From Inhella inkyongensis (GTDB lineage: Bacteria; Pseudomonadota; Gammaproteobacteria; Burkholderiales; Burkholderiaceae_C), in NCBI RefSeq assembly GCF_005952805.1, contig NZ_CP040709.1, positions 2,480,001-2,544,000 on the forward strand: 64,000 nucleotides of DNA. Direction: 5' to 3'. Positions 59,095 to 64,000 of this stretch are shown here, piece after piece. How positions within the stretch are numbered: the stretch's first letter is position 1; each line of letters begins with the position of its first letter. The notes under the pieces are model-generated. The model saw nothing but the letters and a program-made list of their open reading frames with translations. It did no database searches and was not told the origin of the DNA. Both the position numbers and the translations under genes were made by a program.

Positions 59095-60909
59095 ATGTCC
59101 GAAGGCCTGCCATCCACGGATCAGATGCACCAGGTGCTGCGCACCAGCGCCCGCTTTGGCGCGTTGGATGAAGCCCATCTGGCCCTGCTGGTGCAGCAAC
59201 TCAGGCCCGCCTTCGTCCAGGCCGGTGCCCATGTGTATCGCGAGGGCGATGCCTCCGACGGCCTGGTGCTGGTCATCGATGGGCGGCTGCGTGTCACCCG
59301 CACTGACCCGCGCGGCAGCCTGCTGCTGTACAACGAACTCTGCCCGGGCGAGAGCCAGGGTGAGGCCGGGCTGATCCTGGGCCAGCGCCGCCAGGCCAAT
59401 CTGATCGCATTGCGCGACACCCAAATCGCCCGCCTGGACCGCGCCGGCTTCGAGGCCCTGCTGCGTGCCGAGCCGGTGCTCTTCAACCAGCTGTTCTCGC
59501 AGGCCCTGCACGACTACCTGCGGCATGTACAGCAACTGCAGGAGCGTCGGCGCGCCCAGACCATCGCCGTGCTGCCCCTGCATCCCGGCCCCGAAGGCCA
59601 AATGCTGGCCCAGGGTCTGCTGCAGGCCTTTGGTGAACGCGCACGGCTGCTGGCCCCCAGTGGGGAACTGGCCAGTGAGGCCGATCTGGCCCACGCCATG
59701 AATGGGCTGGAACGCCTGGAGACCGAGGCCGAGCTGCTCTTGATCCAGGCCGAGGCGCAGTTCAGCCCCTGGACCCGCTTTGCCCTGCGCCATGCAGACC
59801 AACTGGTGTTTGTGAGCGGCCCCAAGCAGGCCCCGCTACCCAGCGCCTTCGAGCGGCGCCTGCGCGAAGAAGCCGGCTTTGAATACAAGCGCCAGCACCT
59901 TGTGCTGCTGCACCCGGCCGACAGCCAGCGTCCCGCCGCCCCCGGCCCCTGGCGCAAGGAGCGTCAGGCGCTGGAGCGCGTGTTGCTGCTGCGCCAGGAT
60001 CGCCGCCCCGACTTTGAGCGCCTGGCGCGCTTCCTGACCGGCCGCGCTGTCGGTGTGGTGCTGGGCGGCGGCGGGGCGCGCGGCTTTGCGCATCTGGGCG
60101 TGCTGCGCGCGCTGGATGAAGCCGGCATCCCCATCGATCTGATGGGCGGCAACAGCATGGGCGCACTGATCGGCTCACAGTTCGCGCTGGGTGCCTCGTT
60201 GGATGAAATCCGCGAGCGCATCGTGCGTTTCGCGGCCGGGGGCGAGCGGCCCACGGTGCCGGTGGTCTCGCTCTTGAGCGGCCGGCGCATGGAGCGCGAC
60301 CTGAAACTCATGTGCCAGCTCGGCCACGCCGAAGCGCAGGTCGATGCGCTGTGGCTGCCCTTCTTCACCGCCGCCTGCAACCTCAGCCGCGCCTGCACCA
60401 CGGTGCTGGACCACGGCCCGCTGTGGCGCGCGGTGCTGGCCTCCAACAGCCCGGCCGGCCTGCTGCCCCCCGTGCTCTACAACGGCGATCTGCTGGTGGA
60501 CGGCGCCATCCTGGACAACGTGCCCGTCGAAGCCATGCGCCAGCGCCTGGGCACGCCGCTCGAACGCCGGCGAGGTAACGGCACCGTGATCGCCATCGAC
60601 GTGGACGTGCGCGAGCCCCTGAGCGTGCAAAGCGATATGGAGCGCCTCTCGCCCTGGGCCAAGCTGCGGGGCGTGCGCTCCGAAGGCCAGGCCCTGCCCG
60701 GCATCGGCGAAATCCTCTATCGCGCCGGACATATGGGTGGGCTGACCCAACGCGGCAAGACCATCGGCCTGTCCGACTTCTATCTGGAGCCCCCGGTCGC
60801 CGACTTCTCGCTGATGGCCTACAAGCGCGCCGCCGAGGTGGCACAGCGCGGCTATGAATACGCACAAACCGAGATCGCGCGCTGGGACCTGAGCCGGGTG
60901 CTGGCTTGA
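59095..60909 (+). CDS. Cyclic-nucleotide-binding patatin-like phospholipase
   Basis: The product is 604 residues from the ATG at 59095, with AAGGGAG upstream. The N-terminal Crp/cNMP-binding fold spans residues 15-140 (HVYREGDASDGLVLVIDGRL, GESQGEAGLILGQRRQANLI). The patatin domain has GGGGARGFAHLGV, nucleophile GGNSMGALIG, and the Asp in VDGAILDNVP. This order resembles neuropathy-target-esterase proteins. It is a likely lysophospholipase controlled by ligand binding. The NRPS gene starts on its stop (TTGA). Confidence 0.9.
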   Translation: MSEGLPSTDQMHQVLRTSARFGALDEAHLALLVQQLRPAFVQAGAHVYREGDASDGLVLVIDGRLRVTRTDPRGSLLLYNELCPGESQGEAGLILGQRRQANLIALRDTQIARLDRAGFEALLRAEPVLFNQLFSQALHDYLRHVQQLQERRRAQTIAVLPLHPGPEGQMLAQGLLQAFGERARLLAPSGELASEADLAHAMNGLERLETEAELLLIQAEAQFSPWTRFALRHADQLVFVSGPKQAPLPSAFERRLREEAGFEYKRQHLVLLHPADSQRPAAPGPWRKERQALERVLLLRQDRRPDFERLARFLTGRAVGVVLGGGGARGFAHLGVLRALDEAGIPIDLMGGNSMGALIGSQFALGASLDEIRERIVRFAAGGERPTVPVVSLLSGRRMERDLKLMCQLGHAEAQVDALWLPFFTAACNLSRACTTVLDHGPLWRAVLASNSPAGLLPPVLYNGDLLVDGAILDNVPVEAMRQRLGTPLERRRGNGTVIAIDVDVREPLSVQSDMERLSPWAKLRGVRSEGQALPGIGEILYRAGHMGGLTQRGKTIGLSDFYLEPPVADFSLMAYKRAAEVAQRGYEYAQTEIARWDLSRVLA

Positions 60910-63900
60910 GCACGCTCGTCGACACGCTCGCCTACACCCAGGCCCAAACCGAAGTCTGGATGGACCAGCGTGCCTGGCCGCAGAGCTCGCACCTGTGGGT
61001 CGGCGGCAGCGCCAAACTGATCGGCCCGCTGGACCTGCCCAAACTGCGCCAGGCCCTGCAGCAGCTCAGCGACGAGCAACTGGCCCTGCGCCTGGTGCCT
61101 CAGCCCGATCACGAGCAGCAAGTGCTGCTGGCCCAGCGCCCGGTGGAGCTGCGCGAACTGCCCCTGCCCGCCGGGCTGAGCCTGGACGAGGCCCTGCAGG
61201 CCCACTGGACAGCCCTCACCCAGACCCCGGCCACGCTGGGCCAGGAACCGCCCTGGGCCATGCACCTGATCCGCCCGGCCCCTGAAGGCCCGCAGGCGCT
61301 GGAGCACGGCCTGCTGCTGGTGGCCCATCACCTGGTGCTGGACGGCTGGGCCACCGCGCAATTCATGCGCCGCTGGGCCGAGCTCTACACCGCCCTGGTG
61401 CTGGACCAACCCGCGACCCCCAGCGATGGCGAGGCTTATCGCGAGGCCATCGAAGCCAGCCTGTCCTACCGAGGGAGCAAGGCCCAGGCCGAGGACACCG
61501 CCTTCTGGCGCCAGCAGTGGCCCGAGGCCCCGCCCGCGCTGCTGCCGCGCCGCCAGTCCCCGAACGAGCACCTGCTCAAGGCCCAGTTGCCCGCCGCCCT
61601 GCTGCACGCAGCCCGGCTGCCGCGCGAGCGCTACGTCGCCTGGGGGCAGGCCGCGCGCACCGCCGGTCAGACCGAGTTCGCCCTGCTGGCCGCCGCGCTG
61701 GCGCTCTACTACGCCCGGGTGCAGGGCCTGAGTGAAATCTGCCTGGGCGTGCCCACCCTGAATCGCAGCGGCCGCAGCCACCGCCAGGCCCTGGGCATGT
61801 ATGCCGGCGTGCTGCCGCTGCGCATCGCCGTGGACCCCGAACAGAGCGGCCAGGCGCTGATGGCGCATGTAGGCGCCCAGCTGCGCGCCGCCATGCGCCA
61901 CGCCCGATTTCCGCTCAGCGACCTGGCACGCGAACTGCAGCTGATGCGCGCCGGCCGCGACAGCCCCTTTGACCTGCTGTTGTCCTTCGAGCGCCAGGAT
62001 TACGCGCTCAGCTTCGGTCTGGCACGGCTGGTGGAAACGCGCCAGATGTTCGCCGGCCGGGCTCGCTTCCCGCTCTCGCTGACCCTGTGCGAGTTCGGCC
62101 CCGAGCGCGACATCGAGTTGGTCTTCGAGGGCTCCAGCGCCTGCCTGGAGCAGCGCGAACTGGACCTGCTGGCGCGCCGCCTGCTGAGCCTGATGCAGCA
62201 TCTGGCCGAACGCCCCGAGCGGCCCGTGGGCCAGCTGCCGCTGCTGGACGAAGCCGAGCGCGAGGCCCTGATCGAGGGCACGCATCGCGACCTGGCCCGC
62301 CTGGACGCCGCCCCCTCCTTTGTGGAGCGAGTGCTGGATCAGGCCACCCTGCACCCCGAGTCCCTGGCGCTGATTTGGGACGGCGGTGCGCTGCGCTATG
62401 GCGAGCTGGCCGCCCAAGCGCTTGCGCTGGCCGGCCGCTTGATGGCGCGCGGCGTACAGCCGGGCTCACGCGTGGCCCTGGCCCTGCCCCGCGGCGCCGC
62501 CCTGGGTGTGGCCCTGCTGGCCGTGGCGCGCTGCCGCGCCGCCTTCCTGCCACTCGACGTCGAACATCCCGATACCCATCTGTGCCAGATCGTGCAGGAA
62601 TCCGGCGCCGTGCTGATCCTGGGCCTGGCGGAACAGACCGCGCGCTGGCAGGCCCTGAACCTGCCCCATCTGGGCCTGAGCCCGGACCTCAACAGCAGCG
62701 CCATGGCGCCGCTGATCGAACTGCCCCCTCTGCCGACCGAGAGCGATCTGGCCTACGTGCTCTACACCTCGGGCTCCAGCGGCCGACCCAAGGGCGTGGC
62801 CATGTCGCACGGTGCGCTGGCGCGCCGCCTGGCCTGGCTCAGCCGGGTCTGGGACATCAGCCCTGGCGACCGCAGCCTGCAAGGCACCCAACCCTGCTTC
62901 GACCCGGCCCTGATCGAGTGGCTGCTGCCGCTGGTGAACGGCGGCAGCGTGGCCCTGCCGCCCCCAGGCCGCCAGGCGCCCGAGACCTGGGGCCCGTTTG
63001 CCGCCCGCCACGGCTGCAGCTTCAGCGCCCTGGTGCCCACCACCCTGCAGCGTCTGCTCGATGGCATCGAGGCCCTGAGCGAGACCGAGCGCGCCCGCCT
63101 GCGCCTGCGCGTGGCCTGCTGCGGCGGCGAAGTGCTCAGCCCCAATCTGGCGGCACGCTGGCACCGGCTCACCCGGGCGCAGCTGTGGAACGTCTATGGC
63201 CCCACCGAGGCCTGCATCTTTGCCACCGCCTGGGCCTGCCGGCCCGAGGACCAAGGCGTGCTGTCCGTGCTTCCGATTGGCGTGCCGGTGGACGACACCC
63301 GCGTCTATGTACTGGATGCCCAGGGCCAGCCCCTGCCCTATGGCGCGGTGGGCGAGCTGTGGATCGGCGGCGCCACCCTGGCCCAGGGCTATCTGAACCG
63401 CCCCGACCTGGATGCCAAGGCCTTTGCGCCGGACCCCTTTGTGGAAGGCGGGCGCATCTACCGCAGCGGCGACCGCGCCTGGTGGGACGGCGAGGGCCGC
63501 CTGCAGTTCGCCGGCCGCGGCGACCGCCAGATCAAGCTGCGCGGCTACCGCATTGAGCTGGCCGAAGTGGAAGCCGCCATCCTGCAACTGCCGGGCGTGC
63601 GCGAGGCCTGCGTGCAGGTGGCCGAGTTGCACGGTCGGCGCGCGCTGCAAGCCTGGGTCAGCCCGCGCGAGCTCGACCCCCACCATCTGCAAGGCCTGCT
63701 GCGCGAGCGCCTGCCCGACTACATGCTCCCCGCGCATTGGCAGCCCATGGTGGCCCTGCCCCTGCTGCCCGGCAGCCTGAAGGTGGACCTCAAGGACCTG
63801 CCCAAGGCCCAGCTGGAGCATCTGCCGGCACGCGCCCCGGCCAGCCGGCTGGAGGCCGAGCTGCTGCAGCTGATGCGCGAGGTGCTGCAGGACCCCGAAC

Positions 63901-64000
63901 TGGGCGTGGACGACGACTTCTTTGACGAAGGCGGCGACTCCCTGGCCGCGTTGGACCTGCTGTTGGGCGTGGAAAAGCGCCTGGGCCAGCGCCCCACGCT
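60906..64000 (+). CDS. Non-ribosomal peptide synthetase, C-A-T module (C-terminus beyond window)
   Basis: 1031 residues are visible. The start is TTG 60906, overlapping the patatin stop; no later start would keep the YTQAQTEVW motif of the condensation domain. The C domain spans about 1-430 with AHHLVLDG near residue 140. The A domain has A3 LYTSGSSGRPKGVAMSH (about 617), FDPALIEW, NVYGPTEACIF and the late YRSGDRAWW and KLRGYRIE. The aspartate after F in FDPAL suggests an alpha-amino acid. The T domain Ser is in DEGGDSLAAL near 1011. A leading C domain may accept an acyl starter or an upstream chain. Confidence 0.9.
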   Translation, partial: MSTLVDTLAYTQAQTEVWMDQRAWPQSSHLWVGGSAKLIGPLDLPKLRQALQQLSDEQLALRLVPQPDHEQQVLLAQRPVELRELPLPAGLSLDEALQAHWTALTQTPATLGQEPPWAMHLIRPAPEGPQALEHGLLLVAHHLVLDGWATAQFMRRWAELYTALVLDQPATPSDGEAYREAIEASLSYRGSKAQAEDTAFWRQQWPEAPPALLPRRQSPNEHLLKAQLPAALLHAARLPRERYVAWGQAARTAGQTEFALLAAALALYYARVQGLSEICLGVPTLNRSGRSHRQALGMYAGVLPLRIAVDPEQSGQALMAHVGAQLRAAMRHARFPLSDLARELQLMRAGRDSPFDLLLSFERQDYALSFGLARLVETRQMFAGRARFPLSLTLCEFGPERDIELVFEGSSACLEQRELDLLARRLLSLMQHLAERPERPVGQLPLLDEAEREALIEGTHRDLARLDAAPSFVERVLDQATLHPESLALIWDGGALRYGELAAQALALAGRLMARGVQPGSRVALALPRGAALGVALLAVARCRAAFLPLDVEHPDTHLCQIVQESGAVLILGLAEQTARWQALNLPHLGLSPDLNSSAMAPLIELPPLPTESDLAYVLYTSGSSGRPKGVAMSHGALARRLAWLSRVWDISPGDRSLQGTQPCFDPALIEWLLPLVNGGSVALPPPGRQAPETWGPFAARHGCSFSALVPTTLQRLLDGIEALSETERARLRLRVACCGGEVLSPNLAARWHRLTRAQLWNVYGPTEACIFATAWACRPEDQGVLSVLPIGVPVDDTRVYVLDAQGQPLPYGAVGELWIGGATLAQGYLNRPDLDAKAFAPDPFVEGGRIYRSGDRAWWDGEGRLQFAGRGDRQIKLRGYRIELAEVEAAILQLPGVREACVQVAELHGRRALQAWVSPRELDPHHLQGLLRERLPDYMLPAHWQPMVALPLLPGSLKVDLKDLPKAQLEHLPARAPASRLEAELLQLMREVLQDPELGVDDDFFDEGGDSLAALDLLLGVEKRLGQRPT

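Overview
The window looks like a GC-rich betaproteobacterial chromosome, probably Burkholderiales of the Rubrivivax/Leptothrix/Inhella type. The evidence is the pyrG-kdsA-DUF1330-eno-ftsB order, the darP-mog and pmbA block, a PEP-CTERM-like secreted protein, and dense operons with ATGA/TTGA stop-start overlaps. The genus is inferred from gene content and order only.

Positions 1 to about 19,000 are an accessory, defence-rich region. On the minus strand a small ribbon-helix-helix (RHH) regulator (7056-7256) precedes a 1777-residue DEAD-like helicase. That helicase carries zinc-binding cysteine clusters, a DUF1998/MZB region and a C-terminal DUF559/Vsr-like nuclease-like segment. It is followed 6 bp later by a SNF2-type helicase that runs off the left edge. 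This pairing recalls the helicase modules of DISARM (DrmD with DrmA/DrmB), Dpd and MrfA, but the fused nuclease-like tail and RHH leader make it distinctive. A perfect 16-bp palindrome sits just upstream of the RHH gene and is a natural operator candidate. On the plus strand follows the core of a Tn7-like transposon: a TnsA-TnsB fusion, a TnsC ATPase and a TniQ/TnsD protein. Downstream lies a 1325-residue nuclease-nSTAND-HEAT-like protein, probably an anti-phage NTPase carried as cargo. No CRISPR array is visible and the transposon ends could not be placed. A gene-poor stretch (17.8-19.0 kb) joins this island to the core genome.

From 19 kb on the content is mostly housekeeping: truD, a TRAP solute-binding protein, pmbA, darP, mog, cysE, trmJ and suhB. 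A sensory block follows (26.4-34.6 kb): TonB-dependent receptor, YfiR-family protein, hybrid histidine kinase and response regulator in one overlapping operon, next to a PAS/GGDEF/EAL protein. Then come mutS, a PEP-CTERM-like protein, an ECF sigma / Ser-Thr kinase / hydrolase cluster, and pyrG-kdsA-DUF1330-eno-ftsB.

The 46.4-49.4 kb segment holds PnuC, a NadR-type kinase and a lipoprotein 5'-nucleotidase, which together could salvage NMN or nicotinamide riboside. After it come hslO with a gamma-carbonic anhydrase, a DUF455 protein, two EamA exporters, several small secreted proteins, aroG, pyrD and a cNMP-binding patatin. The window ends inside an NRPS module (C-A-T) whose start overlaps the patatin stop.
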